Shown here in pieces: positions 8,555-18,687 of a DNA stretch of 64,000 bases. Each line of letters starts with the position of its first letter. Position 1 is the first letter of the stretch. The stretch is from NCBI GenBank assembly GCA_002868945.1, contig PKTX01000027.1:1-64000 (forward strand), given 5' to 3'. Position numbers and translations under genes: made by a program. Source of the DNA: Desulfobulbaceae bacterium (lineage in GTDB: Bacteria > Desulfobacterota > Desulfobulbia > Desulfobulbales > SURF-16). The notes beneath the pieces are model-generated. The model ran no database searches, was not told where the DNA came from, and worked only from the letters and a program-made list of their open reading frames with translations.

Positions 8555-9502
8555 ATGGCTGAAATCAACCGCATCATCTTCATGGGCACCCCGGAGTTTG
8601 CCGTGCCCAGTCTGCAGGCCATGCTCGACCATGGTGAAAATATCGTGGCCGTGGTCTGTCAACCCGATCGCCCCAAGGGCCGGGGTCGCAAGGTACAGCC
8701 GCCGCCGGTCAAGGTGGTGGCCCAGTCCCGCAACATTCCGGTGCTGCAACCCGACAAGATCCGCACCCCGGCCTATCTTGCCGAACTGGCCGCCTTTGAG
8801 GCCGATCTCTTTGTGGTGACCGCCTATGGCCGCATCCTGCCAGCCGCCCTGCTCGATCTGCCCTCTCTGGGCACCATCAATGTCCACGGTTCCCTGCTCC
8901 CCAAGTATCGTGGTGCGGCGCCGGTGCAGCGCGTCATTCTGGCAGGGGAGGAGATCACCGGCATCACCATTATGCAGATGGATGAGGGTATGGACACCGG
9001 CGATATCCTCTTGACGGACCACCTCCACATTCATCCGGATGACACCGCCGCCGACCTGGCCGTCAAAATGGCGAAACTGGGCGGCCGTCTGCTGGTGGAG
9101 GCCCTGGAGCTGCTGCGGGCCGACAACCTGCCCCCTCGCCAACAGGACGACTCCCTGGCCAGCGAGGCCCCCATGCTCAGCAAGGATGAGGCACCCATCA
9201 ACTGGCAGGGCAGCGCCGCCGAGATCAGCTGTCAGATCCGCGGCCTTGACCCCTGGCCCAAGGCCCACACCTATCTGGCCGACAAATGGCTGCGGCCCTT
9301 TCGACCCGTGGTACTGGATGAGGCGTGCAGCCAAGCGCCCGGCACCCTGATCCGCATCGACCCTCAGGGTCTGGTTATTGCCACGGGCAACGGCGCCCTG
9401 CTGATCCGGGAAATCCAGTATGAAGGCAAGAAACGCATGCCTGTCGCCGACTTCTTGCGCGGCCATCCCCTGGAGCCGGGTATTACCTTTACCTCGGCCT
9501 GA
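8555..9502 (+). CDS. fmt: Methionyl-tRNA formyltransferase
   Basis: Formylates Met-tRNAfMet with 10-formyl-tetrahydrofolate. The N-terminal Rossmann start IIFMGTPEFAVPSLQAM, the loop HGSLLPKYRGAAPVQ (catalytic Asn/His/Asp region) and MDEGMDTGDIL are visible, with an OB-like C-terminal domain after about residue 205. At 315 aa it has the usual length. An operon with def upstream and larC 41 bp downstream is likely. Confidence 0.96.
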   Translation: MAEINRIIFMGTPEFAVPSLQAMLDHGENIVAVVCQPDRPKGRGRKVQPPPVKVVAQSRNIPVLQPDKIRTPAYLAELAAFEADLFVVTAYGRILPAALLDLPSLGTINVHGSLLPKYRGAAPVQRVILAGEEITGITIMQMDEGMDTGDILLTDHLHIHPDDTAADLAVKMAKLGGRLLVEALELLRADNLPPRQQDDSLASEAPMLSKDEAPINWQGSAAEISCQIRGLDPWPKAHTYLADKWLRPFRPVVLDEACSQAPGTLIRIDPQGLVIATGNGALLIREIQYEGKKRMPVADFLRGHPLEPGITFTSA

Positions 9503-9543
9503 AACGCCGCCCCCGAAACCAACCACCTGCGAGTCCTGCCCCT

Positions 9544-10707
9544 ATGACCATCGCTTACCTCGACTGCTTTGCCGGAATCAGCGGCGACATGCTGCTCGCC
9601 GCCTTTATTGATGCCGGTCTTGACCTGGAGATTCTCAAGAAGAACTTCAGCCGCCTGCCCCTGGCCGGCTATGAGGTGGAGAGTCACCGGGTGAGCAGCA
9701 ACGGCCTGGCCGCCACCAAGGTGGAGATCAACGTCCAGGAGGGGCAGCCGCAGCGCAGTTACCAGGATATCAAAGATCTCCTGGCCGTCAGCCATCTGGA
9801 CGACGATATCAGGGCCAACGCCCTGGCCGTTTTTACCGCCCTGGCCGAGGCCGAGGCCGTTGTGCACGGCGTCGAGCCGGACAAGGTCCACTTCCACGAG
9901 GTGGGCGCGGTGGACTCCATCCTCGATATTGTCGGTGCGGCCGTGGGCTTTGCCTTCTTTGAGGTGGACAGCCTGGTCTGTTCACCGCTGCCCATGGGCC
10001 GCGGCTGGGTGGAGTGTGAGCATGGCAGGTTGCCCCTGCCGGCGCCGGCCGTTCTTGAGCTGAGCAAGGAGATGGAGGTCTACGGCGTCGAGCTGGAGCA
10101 GGAGTTGGTCACCCCCACCGGCGCCGCCATTGTCAAGGCCCTGGCCGACGGCTTCGGCCCCCTGCCCGCCCTGACGCCGAGCCACACCGGCTATGGCGCC
10201 GGCAGCCACGCCCTCAGCGACCAGCGTCCCAATATGCTGCGCCTGGTCATTGGTCGGGAGAGCGACAGCATCGAGGCCCACGAGGTGGAGGTTATTGACT
10301 GCCACCTTGATGACTGGGCCCCGGAGACCTACCCCTACCTCTGCCGGCGGTTGCTGGCGGCCAAGGCCCTGGATGTCAGCCTTATTCCCATGCAGATGAA
10401 AAAGGGGCGGCCCGGGTTTCTGCTGCGCGTCCTGGCCGACAGCGCCCATGCCCACCTGTGTAAACAACTCATCCTGGACGAGACCACGGCCATTGGCCTG
10501 CGCTTTCGCAAGGAGCGCCGCTGGACCTTGCCGCGCCGCGTGGTGGAGGTGAGCACCCGCTTCGGCCGCATGCTGGCCAAGGAGGTTGACACCCCCTCCG
10601 GCCCCCGCCTCTATCCGGAGTATGAGGAGTGCTGCCGCCTGGCCCAAGAGCAGGGCGTCGCCGTCCAGCAGATCTACCATGCCGTGCTGGCCCTGAACGA
10701 CCGCTGA
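9544..10707 (+). CDS. larC: LarC-type nickel insertion protein (DUF111)
   Basis: LarC inserts nickel to complete the nickel-pincer nucleotide cofactor used by lactate racemase and related enzymes. The family signature YLDCFAGISGDMLLAAFIDA is at the N-terminus, with KVHFHEVGAVDSILDIVG around residues 117-134 and ELVTPTGAAIVKAL near 188. In Lactiplantibacillus the gene is split by a programmed frameshift. Here it is one 387-aa frame. No larA, larB or larE is in the window, so the client enzyme is unknown. It is probably cotranscribed with def-fmt. Confidence 0.85.
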   Translation: MTIAYLDCFAGISGDMLLAAFIDAGLDLEILKKNFSRLPLAGYEVESHRVSSNGLAATKVEINVQEGQPQRSYQDIKDLLAVSHLDDDIRANALAVFTALAEAEAVVHGVEPDKVHFHEVGAVDSILDIVGAAVGFAFFEVDSLVCSPLPMGRGWVECEHGRLPLPAPAVLELSKEMEVYGVELEQELVTPTGAAIVKALADGFGPLPALTPSHTGYGAGSHALSDQRPNMLRLVIGRESDSIEAHEVEVIDCHLDDWAPETYPYLCRRLLAAKALDVSLIPMQMKKGRPGFLLRVLADSAHAHLCKQLILDETTAIGLRFRKERRWTLPRRVVEVSTRFGRMLAKEVDTPSGPRLYPEYEECCRLAQEQGVAVQQIYHAVLALNDR

Positions 10708-10795
10708 AAAGAACCTGCCCGACCCGTAGGCGCAAACAGAGGCCGCCACCAGCCGGAAGAACAGGCGTTTTCACAACACCGCCGAGGAAAGAAAG

Positions 10796-11251
10796 ATGGA
10801 TAAACTTGTCATGGCCATAGCCACCGGATTCTACAGCGGCTACACCCCCAAGGCCCCCGGCACGGCCGGCACCCTGGTTGCCTTTCCCGTCCACCTCCTC
10901 ATTGTCATGCTGCCGGGCAACGGCTATTACCTGGCCCTGGCCGCCATCCTCGTACTGGCCATTGCCACGGCCGGCATGGCCGAGAAGATCATTGACCGCC
11001 AGGACCCCGGCATGGTGGTGATCGACGAGATCATCGGCATGCTCATCGGCCTTATTGCCGTGCCCCTCACCCTGCCCGCCCTGGCCACCGCCTTTCTCCT
11101 CTTCAGGACCTTTGACATCTGGAAGCCCTTCCCGGTCTCCTGGTTTGACAAGCACCTGCATGGCGGTACCGGCATTGTCCTTGATGATGTCATGGCCGGT
11201 ATCTATACCCTGGCCTGCATGCAGGGCCTCATCTATCTCGCTGTTTTCTAG
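10796..11251 (+). CDS. pgpA: Phosphatidylglycerophosphatase A
   Basis: Dephosphorylates phosphatidylglycerol phosphate in the inner membrane, the last step of phosphatidylglycerol synthesis. The 151-aa protein shows YTPKAPGTAGTLVAFP at residues 16-31, DPGMVVIDEIIGMLIGL with the acidic catalytic pair, and FRTFDIWKPFPVSWFD, followed by GGTGIVLDDVMAGIY. These are all PgpA landmarks. GAGGAAAG just upstream of the ATG is a good ribosome-binding site. It lies 88 bp after larC. Confidence 0.93.
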   Translation: MDKLVMAIATGFYSGYTPKAPGTAGTLVAFPVHLLIVMLPGNGYYLALAAILVLAIATAGMAEKIIDRQDPGMVVIDEIIGMLIGLIAVPLTLPALATAFLLFRTFDIWKPFPVSWFDKHLHGGTGIVLDDVMAGIYTLACMQGLIYLAVF

Positions 11252-11281
11252 AATTCTGAATTCAGGAGTCAGGAGTCAGAA
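11251..11281. repeat. Heptamer tandem repeat (GAATTCAGGAGTCAGGAGTC)
   Basis: A short run of heptamers (AGGAGTC) directly after the pgpA stop, of the same type as the blocks at 622, 14346, 16541, 46950 and 58797. Confidence 0.6.
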
Positions 11282-11663
11282 GAAAGGCCTAAAAAGCAGT
11301 CGCTCCTTCCTCCGCCCCCTTTATCCCGGCATGTTGAAAAAACGTCGCCATGCCACTGGTAATCCGCCCCCTATCAGCAAGATAGCGCCTCTCCGGAAAT
11401 GGCCCTTTCGCCTGCCCGGCCGCAAAGAAAGTTTTCGGCACAGGCAGGGGCAGATACCCACCAGAATCAAACATCCCCCTGGCCAGCTTCTGAACAGCTG
11501 CGGCGCCACGCCGCCGGCAGCCCTCCTGGCCCCCTCCCTCTCCAGCAGTACAGCACGCAAAACAACTCCCTGAAAAAAGGCGATTTCATCAGGGCATTTT
11601 AGAAATTAACAATTTAATTAAACAGTCGGCACTTTTTTTGCTACTTCAAGAGTCTGTCTGCCA
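11282..11663. other. Intergenic stretch without recognised gene
   Basis: No reading frame here looks like a protein family. Positions 11387-11410 (CGCCTCTCCGGAAATGGCCC) resemble the inner part of the repeat at 18895-18925, so part of this gap is probably decayed repeat material. Confidence 0.4.
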
Positions 11664-11702
11664 CAAAAAAGGCGTACCGACCTGTCAATGATCGATACGC
11701 CT
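11664..11702 (-). terminator. Candidate terminator for pyrF
   Basis: On the minus strand AGGCGTA (11702-11696) pairs with TACGCCT (11676-11670) and is followed by six T. It lies about 100 bp downstream of the pyrF stop. The loop is long (19 nt), so efficiency is uncertain. Confidence 0.45.
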
Positions 11703-11805
11703 GCGGCGCTGTTGCGCCGTTCACTTCGCCTTTGTTTCCCCGAGGTCGGCAAAAAACCTCCCTCAACTATGCGCCGATCTTGGGGAAACTTTTTTCACAT
11801 CCTGC

Positions 11806-12519
11806 CTACCCGGCCAGGGCCTGCCCCATCTCATCCTGCATGGCAGCGATAACGGCCAGGGGGTCAGCCGCCCTGGTGATGGGGCGCCCCACCACAACAT
11901 GATCGGCACCGCCCAGCAGGGCCTTGCCGGCCGTCATGATCCGTGTCTGGTCATCACTGCCGTCCAGGATATTGGCACCGGGCCTGATGCCCGGCGTCAC
12001 CAGGATCAACTTATCGCCCAGGCCATCGCGCAGACGCGGCGCCTCCAGGCCGGAACAGACCACGCCGTCACACCCCAGCTCCAGGGCCCTTTTGGCCCGA
12101 AAGTAGACAAGATCCTCAATGGACTGGGTCATACCCATGGCACGCAGGTCCTCCTCGCCGAAACTGGTGAGCACGGTGACAGCGAGGATCTTCAGGTCGC
12201 CCCGTTCCGGCAGGGCGGCTCTGATAATGGCGTCATTGCCGTGGATGGTGGCCAGTGACACGCCGTGCCGACGGATCTGGGCCACGGCCAATCTGACCGT
12301 CTCGGGAATATCAAAAAACTTCAGATCAAGCATCACCTTGTGGCCCCGGTCAACAATCCAGTCCACCACATCAAACCAGCCGGCCAGAAAGAGCTGCAGC
12401 CCCACCTTGTAATAGCCGATTCTGCTCTCGGTCTTCTTGACCCACTCCTTGGCCATCTCCGGCTTGTCCACATCCAGGGCCAGGATAATCCGTTCATTTA
12501 AGGGAATATTTTTTGCCAT
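11806..12519 (-). CDS. pyrF: Orotidine 5'-phosphate decarboxylase
   Basis: Final step of UMP synthesis. The 237-aa protein begins with the barrel strand IILALDVDKPE and carries the catalytic block VMLDLKFFDIPETV (Lys and Asp of the DxKxxD motif at residues 64-77). VTPGIRP and VVVGRPITRAADP form the phosphate-binding loops near the C-terminus. Length and motif order are normal. It is monocistronic and divergent from the AMP nucleosidase gene. Confidence 0.95.
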   Translation of the reverse strand: MAKNIPLNERIILALDVDKPEMAKEWVKKTESRIGYYKVGLQLFLAGWFDVVDWIVDRGHKVMLDLKFFDIPETVRLAVAQIRRHGVSLATIHGNDAIIRAALPERGDLKILAVTVLTSFGEEDLRAMGMTQSIEDLVYFRAKRALELGCDGVVCSGLEAPRLRDGLGDKLILVTPGIRPGANILDGSDDQTRIMTAGKALLGGADHVVVGRPITRAADPLAVIAAMQDEMGQALAG

Positions 12520-12665
12520 TTTCCGACTCTACCTTGTTATTATGACGAGAATTGAATAAGTGGTGGAGAGAAATTCGTGCCTATTCAGCAGCCGCGCCAC
12601 CGCCACTCCTGCAAACTTCTACCATCAGAAATGGTACACCGCAATTCAAATGAAAGGAATACCGT

Positions 12666-13469
12666 ATGGGGACATTGCTTCGACCTGACAGTTACGCCAG
12701 ACATACCCTGGAGCGCTATACCGGCTCCTCGGTCAAGGATTTCCGCTCCAACATTCTCCTGTGTAATTTCAATCGCTATATTGACAGCTTTGCCCAGCAT
12801 ACCGGCAACGAGATCCAGACCGGTTATTGGGACGTGGTCCACGACGAGGCGCGCGACGTCAGTATCATCAACCATGGCGTCGGCTCGCCCTCAGCCGGCA
12901 TTATCATGCATTGCCTCTCCTACCTCGACAACATCAACTCCGTGCTCATGCTCGGCATGTGCGGCGGCATAGAGGACAACTGTGAGATCGGCGACCTCAT
13001 CGTGCCCACGGCCAGTATCCGTGACGAGGGCACCAGCCGCCACTATCTGCCCCAGGACGTCCCGGCCATCCCCTGCGTGGAGCTGAGCCGCATCTCCGAA
13101 CAGGTGGTGACCAAGTCCACCGGCAAGCGGCCGCGCTCCGGCATCATGCTGACCACCGATTACCGCATGTGGGAGTTTGACCAGGAGTTCATCGACTACA
13201 TCTTTAAACATCGCATCATTGCCGTTGACATGGAGATCGCCACCCTCTTTTCCGTGGGCTATGCCCTGGGGGTGCCCACCGGCGCCCTGATGCTGGTCTC
13301 AGACCTGCCCCTGCGCAAGGGCGGTATCAAGAGCAAGGCCAGCGCCCAGGAGATCTTCAGCGTCTACACCAATGAACACCTGAAGATGGGGGTGCGGATC
13401 TGTGAGGAGATCAACCACCAGAAAGAGACCTTTGACAGTGCCAACTATAATCCCCCCTGTGCCACCTAG
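12666..13469 (+). CDS. amn: AMP nucleosidase (short form)
   Basis: Cleaves AMP to adenine and ribose-5-phosphate. The 267-aa protein matches the short AMP nucleosidase/purine phosphorylase fold: NHGVGSPSAGIIMHCLSYL, VLMLGMCGGIEDNCEIGDLI, AVDMEIATLFSVGYALGVP (substrate Glu of the MExA motif) and LMLVSDLPL. GAAAGGAA 7 nt before ATG 12666 supports the start. It is followed 32 bp later by an amidohydrolase gene that may share its transcript. A general nucleoside phosphorylase is the main alternative. Confidence 0.8.
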   Translation: MGTLLRPDSYARHTLERYTGSSVKDFRSNILLCNFNRYIDSFAQHTGNEIQTGYWDVVHDEARDVSIINHGVGSPSAGIIMHCLSYLDNINSVLMLGMCGGIEDNCEIGDLIVPTASIRDEGTSRHYLPQDVPAIPCVELSRISEQVVTKSTGKRPRSGIMLTTDYRMWEFDQEFIDYIFKHRIIAVDMEIATLFSVGYALGVPTGALMLVSDLPLRKGGIKSKASAQEIFSVYTNEHLKMGVRICEEINHQKETFDSANYNPPCAT

Positions 13470-13501
13470 CGTCTGCGCATATCTGCGGAGACCCCAACAT
13501 C

Positions 13502-14317
13502 ATGAGATGTATTGACTTTCACACCCATATCTTTCCCGACCACCTGGCGGCAACCACCATACCGGCCCTGGCAGCGGCCGGTAATGTGAAACCGGCCGCC
13601 GACGGTACTGCCGCCGGTCTCCTCGCCTCCATGGAGCGCGCCGCTGTCACGGCCTCGGTGGTCTGTTCCATTGCCACCAGACCGGCCCAGTTTCAGGCCA
13701 TCCTCGACTGGTCAAAGAGGATTCGCTCCGAACGTCTCATCCCCTTTGTCTCCCTGCATCCTGCCTCCAAAGAGCTGGAGAGGGAGATCGACCTGATCAG
13801 GGAGGCGGGCTTCAAGGGTATTAAGCTGCACCCCTACTACCAGGACTTTTACCTGGAGGAGAAACGGGTGCGCCACCTCTTGAGAGTGGCGGCCGACGCC
13901 GACCTTATTGTCGTGCTGCACAGCGGTTACGACATCGGCTTTCCTGAACAGGAACGTGCCAATCCCGCCCAGATCAGGGCGCTCATTGAAAGTATTCCCC
14001 ACCTCAAACTGGTGGCGGCCCATCTTGGTTCCTGGCAACAGTGGCATGCGGTGGAAGAATCCCTGGTGGGTCGCGATCTCTATCTCGACATTGCCTATGC
14101 CCTGGAGTTTCTGGAACCGGCGCAGGCCCGCCGCATTCTCTGCGAACACCGGCCCGACCGCTTGCTCTTCGGCACCGACTCGCCCTGGGCCGATCAGGCC
14201 GAGGTCAAGAAATTATTACTGGAACTGGACCTGGACACGAACCTGACCCAGGCAATCCTCGGCCAGAACGCCACCCGGCTTTTGGGTGAAGGGGAAGAAG
14301 CGAGAGGTGAGGGGTGA
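13502..14317 (+). CDS. Amidohydrolase family metal-dependent hydrolase
   Basis: A 271-aa TIM-barrel hydrolase. It starts with the metal site IDFHTHIFPDHL (HxH), has GFKGIKLHPYYQDF with the bridging-Lys/His region, VVLHSGYD, LVAAHLGSW and finally LLFGTDSPWAD, which supplies the last Asp ligand. This is the amidohydrolase-2 pattern (uronate isomerase/decarboxylase-like). The substrate is not predictable. The neighbouring AMP nucleosidase suggests, without proof, a salvage role. The C-terminal residues (GEGEEARGEG) run into low-complexity DNA beside heptamer repeats. Confidence 0.75.
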   Translation: MRCIDFHTHIFPDHLAATTIPALAAAGNVKPAADGTAAGLLASMERAAVTASVVCSIATRPAQFQAILDWSKRIRSERLIPFVSLHPASKELEREIDLIREAGFKGIKLHPYYQDFYLEEKRVRHLLRVAADADLIVVLHSGYDIGFPEQERANPAQIRALIESIPHLKLVAAHLGSWQQWHAVEESLVGRDLYLDIAYALEFLEPAQARRILCEHRPDRLLFGTDSPWADQAEVKKLLLELDLDTNLTQAILGQNATRLLGEGEEARGEG

Positions 14318-14345
14318 GGCGGAAGAGCCCCTGCCTCCTACTCTC

Positions 14346-14391
14346 CTTCTGAATCCTGAATCCTGAATTCTGATTTCTGAATTCTGATTTC
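14346..14391. repeat. Heptamer tandem repeat (TCCTGAA type)
   Basis: About six units of TCCTGAA, TTCTGAT and similar heptamers lie between the amidohydrolase and lptC stops, in a convergent intergenic space. Confidence 0.6.
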
Positions 14392-14399
14392 AAAAAAAA

Positions 14400-14966
14400 T
14401 CACATCTCAAAGACAACATTACCGCCGACCCGGAAAAAGCCGGTGCGCAGATTGTACATCATGGAGTTGCCGAAGACCTCAAAGTCCTGACTGGTGATGT
14501 GGACAGGGGTGGCGGTTTTGGCCACCTTGTAATGGGTGAAGTAGCGCAGGGCATCGGTGCTGAGGCGATGCGTGCCGTCACTGCTGATCACAATGACGTC
14601 GTCGACGATGGTGATCAGCTTCTTATCCGTGGCAAAGAGGGCCTCCCCGCCGCTGACCTCAGTGGCCTTGCCGAACTCATCATAGATGCGGCAATCAACG
14701 CCGCTGAAGTGGTAGTCGGAGCTGTCCGAATCGCCGGTGGCCACGGAATCGGCGGCAAGCTCAATCTCCAGTGTGTCGCCGGTGGACTGGGACATGCTGA
14801 CCTTATAAAGGTGCAGAACACGGTCATCATCCCTGGACTTTTGTTCCTGCAGGACCACCGTGCTCTGCCGCGGCGCCAGAAAGCCGGCCACGGGCGGCTG
14901 CCACAGGGGGTAGCTCACCAGGGCAAGCAGGGGCACAATCCACACCTTATTGCGGGAGAAGTTCAT
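14400..14966 (-). CDS. lptC: LptC-like LPS export protein
   Basis: LptC is a single-span inner-membrane protein that hands lipopolysaccharide from LptB2FG to LptA. The start at 14966 (MNFSRNKVWIVPLLALVSYP) gives one N-terminal membrane helix and a periplasmic beta-rich domain of about 160 aa with YHFSGVDCRIYDEFG and ALFATDKKLITIVDDV, the LptC/OstA jellyroll pattern. At 188 aa it has family length. Its start is one base from the kdsC stop, so it belongs to the kdsA-kdsC-lptC transcript. LptA, LptB and others are not in the window. Confidence 0.8.
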   Translation of the reverse strand: MNFSRNKVWIVPLLALVSYPLWQPPVAGFLAPRQSTVVLQEQKSRDDDRVLHLYKVSMSQSTGDTLEIELAADSVATGDSDSSDYHFSGVDCRIYDEFGKATEVSGGEALFATDKKLITIVDDVIVISSDGTHRLSTDALRYFTHYKVAKTATPVHITSQDFEVFGNSMMYNLRTGFFRVGGNVVFEM

Positions 14967-14967
14967 C

Positions 14968-15615
14968 CTAGCTGCGCTCCATATAGTCGCCAAGCAGCTC
15001 ACGGTATTTCCCCTTGGCCTCTACAATAAGCTCGCATACCTCGCGTACCGCCCCCTGGCCGCCGTTAAAGCGCGAGGTAAAATCCACCACCTCCTTGACC
15101 TCGGTGACGGCATCAGCGACAGTAACGGCCAAACCAACCCGGCCCAGCAGGGCCAGATCAAGCCAATCGTCACCCATGTAGGCCACCTGGTCGGCCTGCA
15201 GATCCAGTTCGGCAATGAGGCCGACAAAGGCCTCCACCTTGTTGCGGCGCCCCTGGAAGAGATGCTCGATCTTCAGGTCCTGACAGCGCCGCTCCAGGGC
15301 CCGGGAGGTGCGGGCCGTGATAATACCCACCTCAACCCCGACCTTGCGCAACAGGGTGAGACCAAAGCCGTCCCTGACATGAAAGGTCTTCAATTCAATG
15401 CCCTCATCGCTGTAGGTGATGGAGCCGTCGGTGAGCACACCGTCCACATCAAGCAGCAGCAGCTTGATCCCGGCGGCCTTGGCCAGGCAATTCTTCCAGG
15501 CATAGCCGCGCGTCGCGGCGCTGCGGGCTGCCGCCTTGTCGCGCAGGGCCTGGGTAAAGGCGCAGTCACCGGCATAGGGCCCATCAGTGGGGAGCGGGCA
15601 GTTTTCATCAGCCAT
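14968..15615 (-). CDS. kdsC: 3-deoxy-D-manno-octulosonate 8-phosphate phosphatase KdsC
   Basis: HAD phosphatase that removes phosphate from KDO-8-P. Motif I is LLLLDVDGVLTDG (nucleophile Asp), motif II IITARTS and motif III/IV YMGDDWLDLALL, the KdsC order without a cap domain. With the start at 15615 (MADENCPLP) it is 215 aa, carrying roughly 45 residues before the catalytic core, longer than most KdsC proteins. A later start is possible. It overlaps the end of kdsA by 8 bp, which implies translational coupling of consecutive steps in KDO synthesis. Confidence 0.9.
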   Translation of the reverse strand: MADENCPLPTDGPYAGDCAFTQALRDKAAARSAATRGYAWKNCLAKAAGIKLLLLDVDGVLTDGSITYSDEGIELKTFHVRDGFGLTLLRKVGVEVGIITARTSRALERRCQDLKIEHLFQGRRNKVEAFVGLIAELDLQADQVAYMGDDWLDLALLGRVGLAVTVADAVTEVKEVVDFTSRFNGGQGAVREVCELIVEAKGKYRELLGDYMERS

Positions 15616-16426
15616 TGACCACCTCATGAATCTGCTGCAGGGTGCGTAAGAGGGACTCCACCTCGCCCAGAGGCATGGAGTTGGGGCCGTCGCAGAGGGC
15701 CTTGTCCGGCTGCGGATGAATCTCCATGAAGAGACCGTCAATACCGGCCGCCACCGCGGCCCGGGTCAGGGGTGGAATAAACTGGCGCTGACCGCCGGAA
15801 CTGCCGCCGGCACCGCCGGGCAGCTGCACCGAATGGGTGGCGTCATAGATCACCGGACAACCCAGGGACCGCATCACCGGCAAGGCCCGCATATCCACCA
15901 CCAGGTTGTTATAGCCATACATGATGCCGCGCTCGGTGAGCATGATCTGCCCGTTGCCGCTGTCGCGCACCTTGCTGACGACATTTTCCATATCCCAGGG
16001 CGACAGGAACTGGCCCTTTTTGATACTGAGGGGCTTGCCGGTGCGGGCCGCCGCCACCAGCAGATCGGTCTGTCGGCAGAGAAAGGCGGGAATCTGGATA
16101 ACATCAAGCACCTCGGCGGCGGCAGCGGCTTGACCCGGTTCATGGATATCGGAAATAACCGGCACCTGGTACTCCTCCCTGACGCGCGCCAACAGCTCCA
16201 GGCCCCGTTTCAGGCCCGGCCCCCGAAAGGATGTCAGAGAGGTACGGTTGGCCTTGTCAAAGGAGGCCTTGAAGATATACGGCATGCCCAGCCGGCCGGT
16301 GATCTCCTTCAGGCCGGCCACGGTCTCCAGGACCACCTCCTCGGACTCGATAACGCAGGGACCGGCCATGAGGATGAGAGGACGGCCCGGTCCCACCTTT
16401 ATTTTCTCGGCAATAGTGACTTCCAT
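15608..16426 (-). CDS. kdsA: 3-deoxy-8-phosphooctulonate synthase KdsA
   Basis: Condenses phosphoenolpyruvate with arabinose-5-phosphate to KDO-8-P for lipid A core synthesis. The 272-aa barrel shows LILMAGPCVIESEE, FKASFDKANRTS, SDIHEP, IQIPAFLCRQTDLL, KKGQFLSPWDM and MEIHPQPDKALCDGPNS, all KdsA signatures. The cysteine in AGPCVIE fits a metal-dependent form. It is the first gene of kdsA-kdsC-lptC and lies downstream of pyrG in the same direction, the usual order in many Gram-negatives, but 500 bp of repeat and possible RNA gene separate them here. Confidence 0.96.
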   Translation of the reverse strand: MEVTIAEKIKVGPGRPLILMAGPCVIESEEVVLETVAGLKEITGRLGMPYIFKASFDKANRTSLTSFRGPGLKRGLELLARVREEYQVPVISDIHEPGQAAAAAEVLDVIQIPAFLCRQTDLLVAAARTGKPLSIKKGQFLSPWDMENVVSKVRDSGNGQIMLTERGIMYGYNNLVVDMRALPVMRSLGCPVIYDATHSVQLPGGAGGSSGGQRQFIPPLTRAAVAAGIDGLFMEIHPQPDKALCDGPNSMPLGEVESLLRTLQQIHEVVNG

Positions 16427-16461
16427 AGATGACTCGCTGCCCCTTTACGGGGCTCTATTAA

Positions 16462-16560
16462 AAATTCAACTTTCTGAGTTGGATAACTACTCGATATGAA
16501 AAGCCTTATAACCCGTTTCAAACTTGTACTTCCACGAGAATGCAGAATTCAGGAGTCAGC
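16462..16560 (+). repeat. Dispersed ~100-nt intergenic element (copy 2)
   Basis: Homologous by eye to 46868-46960 and to the minus strand of 670-755: AATTCAACTTTCTGAGTTGG, then GATAACTACTCGATATG, AAAAGCCTTATA, and the end AGAATTCAGGAGTCAG. It separates kdsA from pyrG. Confidence 0.6.
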
Positions 16561-16731
16561 GGCCCACGTCGCCTGCGGCGGCGATTTATCATTGAGTAAC
16601 TTTTTATCAAATTGTTGCCAAAAAGAGCGCCCGAAACAGCAGAATGTGAAAAACGCAATTTCAACCAGTTACGATAAAGTTACTTGGAAGGAAATAGAAG
16701 AAAAGCTTAAAAAGCATCGGAAAGCTCTATT

Positions 16732-16900
16732 AAAAACAAAAAAGGCACAGAGAAGAATCCGCCGCCGTGCCTTGTGCCATGACTCGGCACCCCAACCTTG
16801 ATGCCATCCCCCACCCTTTTCTCCTGCGTCAGGCGGGATCTCAGGTGCTTGAACGTCCCAATGCGCCGCAAGCCGGGGTGCTGGATAGCTGCCAAAAAGC
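16732..16900 (-). ncRNA. Candidate structured RNA between pyrG and kdsA
   Basis: On the minus strand the sequence can form nested pairings: GCACCCC (16881-16875) with GGGGTGC (16793-16787), ATCCCGCC (16839-16832) with the GGGGGAT block at 16812-16806, and a tight CCTG-acg-CAGG hairpin (16833-16823). A terminator follows: GTGCC-rich 7-bp arms (16773-16767 and 16748-16742) and an interrupted T-run. A short frame also runs through it but has no recognisable protein family. No known RNA family was recognised. A palindrome of the GGTATCT family lies just upstream. Confidence 0.35.
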
Positions 16901-16905
16901 CGTAC

Positions 16906-16930
16906 GGATATCTTGAATAATTAGATACCC
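16906..16930. repeat. GGTATCT/AGATACC palindrome family, copy 2
   Basis: GGATATCTTGAATAATTAGA and its continuation to ATACCC, immediately downstream of the pyrG stop and upstream of the candidate RNA. Confidence 0.55.
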
Positions 16931-18601
<1,671 letters not shown>

Positions 18602-18606
18602 TTAGT

Positions 18607-18631
18607 GGGTATCTTGAATACATAGATATTT
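18607..18631. repeat. GGTATCT/AGATACC palindrome family, copy 3
   Basis: GGGTATCTTGAATACATAGA continuing TATTT, about 30 bp upstream of the pyrG ATG. Confidence 0.5.
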
Positions 18632-18687
18632 TGTTTTCGTAGCCACGAAAAAATCGGGCAAAACAGCAAGTATTAAAGATGGCCTCG

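Noticed and set aside
960-9502. Many long antisense frames in the GC-rich housekeeping genes
   Set aside because: They mirror real genes on the other strand, have no families or ribosome-binding sites, and arise from third-position GC bias.
9544-10707. Programmed frameshift in larC
   Set aside because: The gene is a single continuous frame here.
14968-15741. KdsC starting at 15741
   Set aside because: The extra residues come from another frame of kdsA. MADENCPLP at 15615 is more likely.
16496-16801. A 101-aa plus-strand protein between kdsA and pyrG
   Set aside because: No family similarity, it runs through a dispersed repeat and a terminator, and lacks a ribosome-binding site.
16732-16900. 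6S RNA identity of the structured region
   Set aside because: Size and terminator fit, but I could not recognise the central bubble or typical closing stem, so it is left unnamed.
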